Shown piece after piece: positions 47,192 through 55,320 of a DNA stretch of 64,000 nucleotides; the first letter of the stretch is position 1; each line of letters opens with the position of its first letter. The stretch comes from Frateuria_A sp035943815. GTDB taxonomy: Bacteria; Pseudomonadota; Gammaproteobacteria; Xanthomonadales; Rhodanobacteraceae. The stretch is from positions 124,001 to 188,000 of the forward strand of contig NZ_DASZBU010000005.1 of assembly GCF_035943815.1 (NCBI RefSeq), written 5' to 3'. The notes below the pieces were generated by a model. It was given only the letters and a program-made list of their open reading frames with translations, was not told the origin of the DNA and did no database searches. Both the position numbers and the translations under genes were made by a program.

Positions 47192-48982
47192 ATGAGTGAA
47201 ACCGTCGGCGATTTCATACTGCAGCGCCTCACCGACTGGGGCATCCGGCGCATCTTCGGTTTCCCGGGCGACGGCATCAACGGGATCATGGGCGCGATGG
47301 GCCGCGCCTCCGACCGCTTCGACTACGTACGCGTGCGCCATGAGGAAATGGCCGCCTTCATGGCCGGTGGGCATGCCAAGTTCACCGGCGAGATCGGCGT
47401 GTGCATGGCCACCTCCGGACCGGGTGCCATCCACCTGCTGAACGGCCTGTACGACGCGCAGATGGACCACATGCCGGTGCTGGCGATCGTCGGCCAGTCC
47501 GCGCGGAGCGCCATCGGCAGCGACTTCCAGCAGGAGGTCGACCTGCAGGTGCTGTTCCAGGACGTCTGCGGCTATGTCCAGACCATTCTCTCGCCGGTGC
47601 AGGTGCGCCAGGTGGTCGACCGCGCGATCCGCATCGCCGCGGCGCGCCGCACTGTCGCCTGCGTCATCGTGCCGAACGACATCCAGGAACTGCCGGCGGT
47701 GAGGCATCCGCCGCGCAAGCACAACGACGTCTACACCGGCGTCGGCTACGCCAATCCATGCCCGGCGCCCAGCGACGAGGACATCAAGCGCGCCGCCGAC
47801 GTGCTCAACGACGGCCGCAAGGTGGCGATCCTGATCGGCGCCGGTGCCATGCAGGCCGGCGACCAGGTGGTGGCGGTCGCCGACAGGCTCGATGCGGGCA
47901 TCGCCAAGGCGCTGCTCGGCAAGGCCGCGCTGCCGGACGACCTGCCGTTCGTCACCGGCTCGATCGGCCTGCTCGGCACCAAGCCGAGCTGGGACATGAT
48001 GAATGACTGCGACACTCTGCTGATGGTCGGCACCACGTTCCCGTACTCGGAGTTCCTGCCCGAGGAAGGGCAGGCACGCGCGGTGCAGATCGACATCGAT
48101 CCGCGCAACGTGTCGATGCGCTACGCGACCGAGGTCAACCTGATCGGCGACAGCGCGCAGGTGCTCGAGCGCCTGCTGCCGCACCTGCGCCCGAAGGACA
48201 ACCCGGACTGGCGCGAGCGCATCGAATTGAACGTGCGCAAGTGGTGGCGCGAGCTGGAGGCCAAGGCCATGGAGCCGGCCAACCCGATCAATCCACAGCG
48301 CATTTTCTGGGAGCTTTCCCCGCGCCTGCCGGACAACACCATTATCTGCGGGGACTGCGGCTCCCACACCAATTGGTATGCGCGCGACGTAAAGATCCGC
48401 AAAGGCATGATGGCCTCGCTCTCGGGCAAGCTCGCCACCATGGGTAGCGGCATGCCTTACGCCATCGCAGCCAAGTTCGCCCATCCCGGGCGGCCGGTGC
48501 TGGCGATTGTTGGCGACGGCGCCATGCAGATGAACGGCAACGCCGAGCTGATCACGGTCAAGCAGTACTGGAAGCAATGGTCCAATCCCTGCTTCGTGGT
48601 GATGGTGCTGCACAACGACGACCTCAACCAGGTGACCTGGGAGCAGCGCGCGCTGGGCGGCGATCCGAAGTTCACCCAGGCTCAGTACGTCGAGGAGTTC
48701 TCCTACGCCAGGTACGCCGAGATGCTCGGCTTCAAGGCCATCCGCGTCGACCGCCCGGAGGACCTGGGCAGCGCCTGGGAGCAGGCCTTTGCCGCGGATC
48801 GCCCGGTGCTGCTGGACATCATCGCCGACCCCGACGTGCCGCCGTTGCCGCCGCACATCACCTGGAAACAGGCCAAGGACTACATGACCGCGCTGGCCAA
48901 GGGCGACCCGGACGAGGGCGGCATCATCAAGCAAAGCCTGCGCCAGGTGCTCGCCGGCATCCTGCCGCACAGCCAGCGATGA
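47192..48982 (+). CDS. thiamine-diphosphate-dependent enzyme (pyruvate oxidase / acetolactate synthase superfamily)
   Basis: A 596-aa cytoplasmic enzyme with the three-domain ThDP fold. The catalytic glutamate is in RVRHEEMAAFMAGGHAK near residue 52; a central dinucleotide-like domain spans ~190-330; the C-terminal ThDP site is GDGAMQMNGNAELITV with HNDDLNQ in place of the usual NN. It resembles PoxB-type pyruvate oxidases and uncharacterised ThDP-requiring proteins rather than IlvB. As first gene of the cluster it overlaps the enolase gene (ATGA), so it likely acts on a 2-oxo acid made or used by the neighbours. AGGAG precedes its ATG. Confidence 0.88.
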   Translation: MSETVGDFILQRLTDWGIRRIFGFPGDGINGIMGAMGRASDRFDYVRVRHEEMAAFMAGGHAKFTGEIGVCMATSGPGAIHLLNGLYDAQMDHMPVLAIVGQSARSAIGSDFQQEVDLQVLFQDVCGYVQTILSPVQVRQVVDRAIRIAAARRTVACVIVPNDIQELPAVRHPPRKHNDVYTGVGYANPCPAPSDEDIKRAADVLNDGRKVAILIGAGAMQAGDQVVAVADRLDAGIAKALLGKAALPDDLPFVTGSIGLLGTKPSWDMMNDCDTLLMVGTTFPYSEFLPEEGQARAVQIDIDPRNVSMRYATEVNLIGDSAQVLERLLPHLRPKDNPDWRERIELNVRKWWRELEAKAMEPANPINPQRIFWELSPRLPDNTIICGDCGSHTNWYARDVKIRKGMMASLSGKLATMGSGMPYAIAAKFAHPGRPVLAIVGDGAMQMNGNAELITVKQYWKQWSNPCFVVMVLHNDDLNQVTWEQRALGGDPKFTQAQYVEEFSYARYAEMLGFKAIRVDRPEDLGSAWEQAFAADRPVLLDIIADPDVPPLPPHITWKQAKDYMTALAKGDPDEGGIIKQSLRQVLAGILPHSQR

Positions 48983-50124
48983 ACACCGCGCGGCCCCCGC
49001 ACGCCGCGACCGTTCCTGCAACGCGCCGCATAGCCCGCATCGAGGTGGAGGCCTACCGCATCCCCACCGACGCGCCGGAAGCCGATGGCACCATCGCCTG
49101 GGACGCCACCACCATGGTTCTGGCGCGGGTCTGTGCCGGAGGCCACAGCGGCCTGGGCTGGACATACGCCCATGCCGCCGCAGGTGCGGTGATCGCCGAC
49201 CCGCTTCGCGACGTGCTGCTCGGCCATGACGTGGACGACATCCCCGGCGCCTGGCACGCGATGAACCGCAGCCTGCGCAACATCGGCCGGCCCGGTGTCG
49301 GGCTGATGGCCATCGGCGCGCTCGACGTCGCGTTGTGGGATCTGAAGGCACGCCTGCACGGCACCTCGGTGGTACGCCTGATGGGCCGCGCGCGCGAAGT
49401 GGTGCCGGTGTACGGCAGCGGCGGTTTCACTTCCTATCCGGTCGGGCGCCTGCAGCGGCAGCTGGCCGGCTGGGTGGAGCAGGGCATGGCGCGGGTGAAG
49501 ATGAAGGTGGGTACGCACCCGCTCGAGGACCCGGCGCGCGTGCGTGCGGCGCGCGAGGCGATCGGCGCGGCGCCCGAGTTGATGGTCGACGCCAACGGCG
49601 CCTATACCGCCAAGCAGGCGCTGGCACTGGCCGGCTGCTACGCGCAGGAGGGCGTGGGCTGGTTCGAGGAGCCGGTGTCCTCCGACGACCTGGAAGGGCT
49701 GCGCCTGCTGCGCGACCGCGCGCCGGCGGGCATGGACATCGCCGCCGGCGAGTACGGCTGGGACAGCTGGTACTTCCGCCGCATGCTCGAGGCCGAAGCG
49801 GTCGACGTGCTGCAGATCGACGGCACCCGCTGCGGCGGCTTCAGCGGCTTCCTGCAGGCGGCCGCGCTCGCGCACGGCTTCGGCATCCCGGTCTCGGCGC
49901 ACTGCGCGCCGCACCTGCACGCGCACGTGTGCAGTGCGGTGGGGCACCTCGAACACGTGGAGTACTTCCACGACCACGCGCGCATCGAATCGATGTTCTT
50001 CGACGGCCTGCCCGAGCTGCGCGACGGCGCGCTGATCGTCGACGCGGACGCGGCGGGACTGGGACTCACCCTCAAGGCATCCGACGCGGAGCGTTACCGC
50101 GTCGAGGAAGGTTGGCAGGCATGA
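48979..50124 (+). CDS. enolase-superfamily enzyme, mandelate racemase subgroup (acid-sugar dehydratase-like)
   Basis: A 381-aa TIM-barrel enzyme. The general base pair is KMK (residue ~173 on), metal ligands lie in LMVDANGAY, WFEEPV and IAAGEYGWD, and the second base is a His-Asp dyad (LQIDGTRCGG with SAHCAPHLHAHV). That set defines the mandelate-racemase subgroup, most of whose members dehydrate sugar acids to 2-keto-3-deoxy acids. The specificity cannot be read. Translation is coupled at both ends (ATGA overlaps with the ThDP enzyme and the FAD/Fe-S enzyme). Confidence 0.9.
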   Translation: MNTARPPHAATVPATRRIARIEVEAYRIPTDAPEADGTIAWDATTMVLARVCAGGHSGLGWTYAHAAAGAVIADPLRDVLLGHDVDDIPGAWHAMNRSLRNIGRPGVGLMAIGALDVALWDLKARLHGTSVVRLMGRAREVVPVYGSGGFTSYPVGRLQRQLAGWVEQGMARVKMKVGTHPLEDPARVRAAREAIGAAPELMVDANGAYTAKQALALAGCYAQEGVGWFEEPVSSDDLEGLRLLRDRAPAGMDIAAGEYGWDSWYFRRMLEAEAVDVLQIDGTRCGGFSGFLQAAALAHGFGIPVSAHCAPHLHAHVCSAVGHLEHVEYFHDHARIESMFFDGLPELRDGALIVDADAAGLGLTLKASDAERYRVEEGWQA

Positions 50125-53100
50125 CCAAGCAGAGAGAGCACGGCTCCGTCCCCTCATTCCCCCGCACGCCTCGGTCCCAGGGTGCCGAGGCCGCGGCCTC
50201 CTCCACCGACGGCCGCGACCGCCAGGAACACTACCGCGACGCCGCGGTGCTGCCGCTGGCGCCGCCGCGCGTGCGCCATTCGCACAGCAACCGCTTCGCC
50301 TTCTCCAGCGCGGCCGCGACCGTACTGGCGCAGGACCTGGCCGCGGCGCTGGAGGGCGAGGTCTGCTTCGACGACGGCAGTCGCGCGCTGTACGCCACCG
50401 ACGGCTCGATCTATCGCCAGGTGCCGATCGGCGTGGTCAAGCCGCGCCATGCGAAGGACGTCATCGAAATTCTGCGCATCTGCCGCGAACACGACGCCCC
50501 GGTGCTCTCGCGCGGCGGCGGCACCAGCCTGGCCGGGCAGTGCTGCAACACCGCGGTGGTGATGGACTTTTCCTATCACCTGAACCAGATCATCGGGATC
50601 GACGTGCAGAGCCGCCGCGCGCGCATCGAGCCTGGCTGCGTGTTGGACGATCTGCGCGATGCGGCGGAGAAGCACCACCTTACCTTCGGTCCCGACCCTT
50701 CCACCCACGCGCACAACACGCTGGGCGGCATGATCGGCAACAACTCCTGCGGCGTGCACTCGGTGATGGCAGGACGCACCGCCGACAACGTGCATGCGCT
50801 GGAGATCGTCACCTACGACGGCCTGCGCATGCGCGTAGGCCCCACCAGCGAGCAGGAGCTGGAAGCGATCATCCGCGAGGGCGGCCGCCGCGGGGAAATC
50901 TACGCTGGACTCAAGTCCATCCGCGACCGCTACGCCGATCTCATTCGCCGGCGTTATCCAAAAATTCCGCGCCGCGTATCCGGCTACAACCTGGACGAGC
51001 TGCTGCCCGAGAACGGCTTCAACGTGGCGCGTGCCCTGGTCGGAACCGAAGGCACCTGCGTGACCATCCTGGAAGCCGAGGTGCGCCTGGTACCCAGCCC
51101 GCCGGTGCGCTCGCTGCTGGTGCTGGGCTACCCCGACGTGTTCCAGGCGGGCGACCACGTGCCGCAGATCCTTTCGTTCGGCCCGGTCGGCCTGGAAGGC
51201 ATCGACGATGCGCTCATCGCCGACATGAAGCGCAAGGACATGCATCCGAAGGACCGTGCCCTGCTGCCCCCGGGCGGCGGCTGGCTGATGGTCGAGTTCG
51301 GCGGCGACACCAAGGAGGACGCCGACGGCAAGGCGCGCAAGCTGATGGCCGCGCTCAAGCAGGGCGACAACCCGCCGAGCATGAAGCTGTTCGACGACAA
51401 GGCCGAGGAGGGCATGCTTTGGACCATCCGCGAGTCGGGTCTGGGCGCCACGGCGCGCGTGCCCGGCCAGCCGGACGGCCATCCTGGTTGGGAGGATGCC
51501 GCCGTGCCGCCGGACCAGGTCGGTCCGTACCTGCGCGACTTCCGCAAGCTGCTGGCCAAGTACGCCTACACCTGCGCGCTGTACGGCCACTTCGGCGACG
51601 GCTGCATTCACTGCCGCATCGACTTCGACCTGTCCACGCCCGAAGCGGTGGCGCAGTGGCGCGCCTTCATGGACGAGGCGTCCGACCTGGTGCTGTCCTA
51701 CGGCGGCTCGCTGTCCGGCGAGCACGGCGACGGCCAGGTACGCGCTTCGTTCCTGCCCAAGATGTTCGGCGACGAACTGGTCCAGGCGTTCGGCGAGTTC
51801 AAGGCGCTATGGGACCCCCGCGGCCGGATGAACCCAGGCAAGGTCGTCGACCCCAACCCGATGGATGCCGACCTGCGCGACGGCCCAGGTTACCAGCCGC
51901 CGAAGCTCAAAACCGCGTTCGCCTATCCGGCTGACGGCATGAGCTTCGCCCAGGCCGCGCGCCGCTGCGTCGGCGTTGGCAACTGCCGCAACAAGCACAA
52001 GAACGTGATGTGCCCCAGCTACCGCGCCACCCACGAGGAGAAGTGGAGCACGCGCGGTCGCTCGCACCTGTTGTTCGAGATGCTCGAGGGCGACCCGCTC
52101 AAGGACGGCTGGCGTAGCGAGGCGGTGCGCGATGCGCTGGACATGTGCCTGGCCTGCAAGGGCTGCAAGAGCGATTGCCCGGTCAACGTGGACATGGCCA
52201 CCTATAAGGCCGAGTTCATGTACCACCATTACAAGGGCCGCCTGCGCCCGCGCGCGGCGTATGCGATGGGGCGCATCTTCGACGTGGCGCGCGTGGCCTC
52301 GCACGTACCGTGGCTGGCCAACGCGATCCTGCAGCTGCCCGGCCTGTCGCGGCTCGCCAAGGCGATCGGCGGCATCGCGCAGCGGCGCGCCATGCCGCGC
52401 TTCGCCGGCGAGACCTTCCGCGACTGGTTTTCGGCGCGCGCGCGGTCGGACGCGCGCGGGCCGGAGGTGCTGCTGTGGCCCGATACCTTCAACAACTACC
52501 TGCATCCGCAGCCGCTCAAGGATGCCGTCGGGGTGCTGGAAGCGGCCGGCTACCGCGTGGTGGTGCCGCAGGCGGCGCTGTGCTGCGGACGCCCGCTGTA
52601 CGCCGAGGGCATGCTGGACAAGGCGCGTGCCCAGCTGGGCGACATCCTGGACACGCTCGCGCCGCACATCGACCGCAATGTGCCGGTAGTAGGCCTGGAG
52701 CCGTCCTGCGTGGCCGCCTTCCGCGACGAGCTGCCCAATCTCTTTCCCGGGGACGAGCGTGCGCATTGGCTTTCGCGCAACACCTTCATGTTAAGCGAGT
52801 ACCTGGACCGCGTCGGCTACGCGCCGCCGCAGTTGAGGCGCAAGGCGCTGGTGCACGCGCACTGCCACCACCACGCGGTGATCGGCACCGATGCGGAAAA
52901 GCGGCTGCTCGCCAAGGCCGGGCTGGACTTCCGGTTCCTCGACGCCGGCTGCTGCGGCATGGCCGGCTCGTTCGGCTTCGACGCCAAGAAGGTCGATGTG
53001 TCCGTGGCCATTGGCGAGCTGGAACTGCTGCCGGCGATCCGCGCGGCCGATCCGGACACGCTGATCATCACCAACGGCTTTTCCTGCCGCCAGCAGATCG

Positions 53101-53273
53101 AGCAGTGCACCGGGCGCACGGCGCTGGACGTCTCGCAGGTGCTGGCCATGGCGCTGGCGCAGGGCCCGTCCAACCTCGACGGAATCCCTTCGCGCGAGCG
53201 CAAAGCGTCGTTGCCGTCGGCACGGCCGGAACCCGGCCGTGGCGGCGAAGCCTGGGGCGGGACACGGCAATGA
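50121..53273 (+). CDS. fused FAD-linked oxidase / Fe-S oxidoreductase (YdiJ/GlcD-GlcF type)
   Basis: A 1050-aa enzyme. The N-terminal PCMH FAD domain (VLSRGGGTSLAGQCC near residue 130; NTLGGMIGNNSCGVHS) and the FAD-linked oxidase C domain (GHFGDGCIHCRIDFD; SGEHGDGQ) are followed by a two-cluster ferredoxin region (CVGVGNCR...MCPSYR and CLACKGCKSDCP) and two CCG-type domains (ALCCGRPLY; HCHHHAVIG...GCCGMAGSFG). This is the build of E. coli YdiJ, a D-2-hydroxyacid dehydrogenase. It would pass electrons from a hydroxy acid to the quinone pool. The first ~45 residues are an unconserved tail. The start overlaps the enolase stop (ATGA). Confidence 0.92.
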   Translation: MTKQREHGSVPSFPRTPRSQGAEAAASSTDGRDRQEHYRDAAVLPLAPPRVRHSHSNRFAFSSAAATVLAQDLAAALEGEVCFDDGSRALYATDGSIYRQVPIGVVKPRHAKDVIEILRICREHDAPVLSRGGGTSLAGQCCNTAVVMDFSYHLNQIIGIDVQSRRARIEPGCVLDDLRDAAEKHHLTFGPDPSTHAHNTLGGMIGNNSCGVHSVMAGRTADNVHALEIVTYDGLRMRVGPTSEQELEAIIREGGRRGEIYAGLKSIRDRYADLIRRRYPKIPRRVSGYNLDELLPENGFNVARALVGTEGTCVTILEAEVRLVPSPPVRSLLVLGYPDVFQAGDHVPQILSFGPVGLEGIDDALIADMKRKDMHPKDRALLPPGGGWLMVEFGGDTKEDADGKARKLMAALKQGDNPPSMKLFDDKAEEGMLWTIRESGLGATARVPGQPDGHPGWEDAAVPPDQVGPYLRDFRKLLAKYAYTCALYGHFGDGCIHCRIDFDLSTPEAVAQWRAFMDEASDLVLSYGGSLSGEHGDGQVRASFLPKMFGDELVQAFGEFKALWDPRGRMNPGKVVDPNPMDADLRDGPGYQPPKLKTAFAYPADGMSFAQAARRCVGVGNCRNKHKNVMCPSYRATHEEKWSTRGRSHLLFEMLEGDPLKDGWRSEAVRDALDMCLACKGCKSDCPVNVDMATYKAEFMYHHYKGRLRPRAAYAMGRIFDVARVASHVPWLANAILQLPGLSRLAKAIGGIAQRRAMPRFAGETFRDWFSARARSDARGPEVLLWPDTFNNYLHPQPLKDAVGVLEAAGYRVVVPQAALCCGRPLYAEGMLDKARAQLGDILDTLAPHIDRNVPVVGLEPSCVAAFRDELPNLFPGDERAHWLSRNTFMLSEYLDRVGYAPPQLRRKALVHAHCHHHAVIGTDAEKRLLAKAGLDFRFLDAGCCGMAGSFGFDAKKVDVSVAIGELELLPAIRAADPDTLIITNGFSCRQQIEQCTGRTALDVSQVLAMALAQGPSNLDGIPSRERKASLPSARPEPGRGGEAWGGTRQ

Positions 53274-53358
53274 ACGCGATCGCCGCCACCATTGCAATCA
53301 TCCCTCCAAGTCTCTCTTCCCATGGGAGAGGGAAACCCGGCAGGAGCATCCCCCGCCC

Positions 53359-53805
53359 ATGCACTACCAATTGATCGATCAGCGCGAGAACAGGACCTGG
53401 GCCGTCGTGCTCGACACCAGCGACGAGGCCAATGCGTGCTTGCTCGCCTTCGCTAAAGCCCAGCGGCTCTCGGCGGCGCATTTCACCGCCATCGGCGCCT
53501 TCGAACGCGCGGTACTGGGCTACTTCGACTGGAGCACCAAGGACTACAAGCGCAACGCCGTCGACGAGCAAGTCGAGGTCGTCTCGCTGATCGGCGACGT
53601 GGCGCTCGATGGCGAGGAGCCCAGGCTGCACATGCACGCGGTGCTCGGCCAGTCCGACGGCCGCGCACTGGGCGGCCACCTGCTCGAAGGCCATGTGCGG
53701 CCCACGCTGGAGGTGATCGTCACGCAATCGCCTGTGCGCCTGCGCCGTCGTAGCGATCCGGTGTCCGGGCTCGCGCTGATCCACCTCGACAAGGAGCTGC
53801 CATGA
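53359..53805 (+). CDS. PPC/DUF296-domain protein
   Basis: A 148-aa protein with the plants-and-prokaryotes-conserved (PCC/DUF296) fold: FTAIGAFERAVLGYFDW, VEVVSLIGDVALDGEEPRLHMHAVLGQSDGRALGGHL and EGHVRPTLEVIVTQ with the clustered histidines HMHA and GH typical of bacterial trimeric PPC proteins. Bacterial PPC proteins bind metal and probably a small ligand; a DNA role is known in plant AT-hook fusions but not here. The 85-base gap to the FAD/Fe-S gene breaks tight coupling, but its stop overlaps the next gene (ATGA). Confidence 0.88.
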   Translation: MHYQLIDQRENRTWAVVLDTSDEANACLLAFAKAQRLSAAHFTAIGAFERAVLGYFDWSTKDYKRNAVDEQVEVVSLIGDVALDGEEPRLHMHAVLGQSDGRALGGHLLEGHVRPTLEVIVTQSPVRLRRRSDPVSGLALIHLDKELP

Positions 53806-54185
53806 GTACGCCAGAACCGATCGGCGAGTGTCGCTGGGCCATCGCCGAGGGCTACATCCCGCCCGGCGGCACGCATGCCGACGACCCACGCTTCGAGAGC
53901 CACGAGACCGCCTGCCTGCTCAACACCAACCCGCAGGACGCGCACGTGACCCTCACCATCTACTTCAAGGACCGCGAGCCGGCGGGGCCCTACCGCATCA
54001 CCGTGCCGGCCCGGCGCACGCTGCACCTTCGCTTCAACGACCTGGAAGATCCCGAATCGATTCCGCGCGACACCGACTATTCCAGCGTGTTCGAGTCGGA
54101 CCTTCCCATCGTGGTCCAGCACACGCGCCTGGACTCGCGCCAGGCCGCGCTCGCGCTGCTCAGCACCATCGCCTACAGCGCCTGA
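53802..54185 (+). CDS. sensory-rhodopsin-transducer (ASRT) family protein
   Basis: A 127-aa beta-rich protein. CRWAIAEGYIPPGG, SHETACLLNTNPQDAHVTLTIYFKDREPAGPYRITVPARRT and VQHTRLDSRQAALALLSTIAY match the family named for the soluble transducer of Anabaena sensory rhodopsin. No rhodopsin gene is present. The family has been predicted to bind sugars or related small molecules, which fits its place behind a metabolic gene set. Start overlaps the PPC stop. An intrinsic terminator follows, closing the cluster. Confidence 0.9.
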   Translation: MSTPEPIGECRWAIAEGYIPPGGTHADDPRFESHETACLLNTNPQDAHVTLTIYFKDREPAGPYRITVPARRTLHLRFNDLEDPESIPRDTDYSSVFESDLPIVVQHTRLDSRQAALALLSTIAYSA

Positions 54186-54190
54186 GCCTA

Positions 54191-54245
54191 GGCCCCCTCT
54201 CCCGGGCTCCGTCGGGGGGTGGGGAAAGGGGGCCTGTCTTTTTTC
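54191..54245 (+). terminator. intrinsic terminator closing the ThDP-ASRT cluster
   Basis: GGCCCCCTCTCCC on the left pairs with GGGGAAAGGGGGCC on the right (one mismatch), then GTC and a run of six Ts. It lies five bases after the ASRT stop and upstream of the SDR gene. Confidence 0.75.
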
Positions 54246-54268
54246 TCTTGCCCCGAGGAGTCCGCCAC

Positions 54269-55273
54269 ATGAACAACAAGAAACCCGAAGTCGTCGTCAT
54301 TACCGGCGCTTCCGCCGGCGTCGGTCGCGCCACCGCGCACCGCTTCGCCCGCGACGGTGCGCGCATCGCGCTGCTGGCGCGCGGCAGTGAGCAACTGGAG
54401 GCCGCGGCCGAGGAAGTGCGCAAGCTCGGCGGGGAGGCGCTGACCCTCTCCGTCGACGTCGCCGATGCCGACGCGGTGGAGGCGGCCGCCGAACGCGTGG
54501 AGCAGGAACTGGGGCCTATCGACATCTGGATCAACGACGCCATGGCGACGATCTTCGCACCCGTCCACGAAATCAGCCCGGAGGAGTTTCGCCGTTCCAC
54601 CGAAGTGACCTACCTGGGCACCGTGTATGGCACGATGGCGGCGCTCAAGCGCATGCGTGAGCGCAACCGCGGCACCATCGTGCAGGTGGGCTCGGCGCTC
54701 GCCTACCGGGCGATCCCGCTGCAGGCGCCCTACTGCGGCGCGAAGTTCGCCATCCGCGGCTTCACCGATGCGTTGCGCGTGGAGCTGATGCACGACAGGA
54801 GCGACATCCACGTCACGATGGTGCAGCTGTCGGCCTTCAATACGCCGCAGTTCCAGTGGGGGCGCGCCAAGCTGCCGCGCCGGCCGCAGCCTGTGCCGCC
54901 GATCTTCCAGCCGGAGGTGGCCGCCAAGGGCATCCACTGGGCCGCGCACCATCGCCGGCGCGAGCTCAACGTGGGCTTCCCGGCGGTCAAGGCGATCATC
55001 GGCAACAAGCTGTTCCCGAAGCTCGCCGACCGCAAGCTGGTCAAGCTCGGCTACGCCGGCCAGATGGGCAAGCGTCCGCTGCCGGCGGATCGGCCGGACA
55101 ATCTGTATGAGGCGGTGCCGGAGGACTACGGCACGCACGGGCGCTTCGATGCGCGTTCGAAGGGCTACAGCCTGCAGCTATGGGTGACCACGCATCGCGG
55201 CCTGGTGGCGGCGGGGGCGCTTGCGGCGGGTGCCTTGCTGTGGGCGGGCAGTCGCGGAATGCGCCGCTTCTAG
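54269..55273 (+). CDS. SDR family oxidoreductase with C-terminal membrane segment
   Basis: A 334-aa short-chain dehydrogenase. TGASAGVG binds the cofactor, the usual NNAG is replaced by INDAM, VQVGSALAYRA supplies the serine and YCGAKFAIRGF the catalytic Tyr/Lys. A C-terminal hydrophobic segment (RGLVAAGALAAGALLWAG, about residues 308-325) suggests membrane association. This extended SDR type is often near stress or lipid genes; the substrate is unknown. A GAGGAG site lies eight bases before the ATG. It follows the cluster terminator, so it may be separately expressed. The last codons lie inside a 26-bp inverted repeat. Confidence 0.9.
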   Translation: MNNKKPEVVVITGASAGVGRATAHRFARDGARIALLARGSEQLEAAAEEVRKLGGEALTLSVDVADADAVEAAAERVEQELGPIDIWINDAMATIFAPVHEISPEEFRRSTEVTYLGTVYGTMAALKRMRERNRGTIVQVGSALAYRAIPLQAPYCGAKFAIRGFTDALRVELMHDRSDIHVTMVQLSAFNTPQFQWGRAKLPRRPQPVPPIFQPEVAAKGIHWAAHHRRRELNVGFPAVKAIIGNKLFPKLADRKLVKLGYAGQMGKRPLPADRPDNLYEAVPEDYGTHGRFDARSKGYSLQLWVTTHRGLVAAGALAAGALLWAGSRGMRRF

Positions 55274-55320
55274 GCTCCCTCTCCCCCGGGCTGCGCCCGG
55301 GGGAGAGGGAGCCTAGAAGC
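55266..55320. terminator. 26-bp perfect hairpin joining two convergent stop codons
   Basis: The left arm runs 55266-55291 and the right arm 55295-55320 with a TGC loop; core CTCCCTCTCCCCCGGGC. The left arm contains the TAG stop of the SDR gene and the right arm ends directly before the stop of the glutaredoxin fusion. No U-tract is present on either strand. It probably ends or stabilises both convergent mRNAs. Confidence 0.7.

Noticed and set aside
53274..53358. Short frame beginning MNAIAATIAII after the FAD/Fe-S gene
   Set aside because: It would overlap the PPC gene, has no family resemblance and no ribosome site; the gap also contains a C/T-rich hairpin-like stretch that argues for non-coding DNA.
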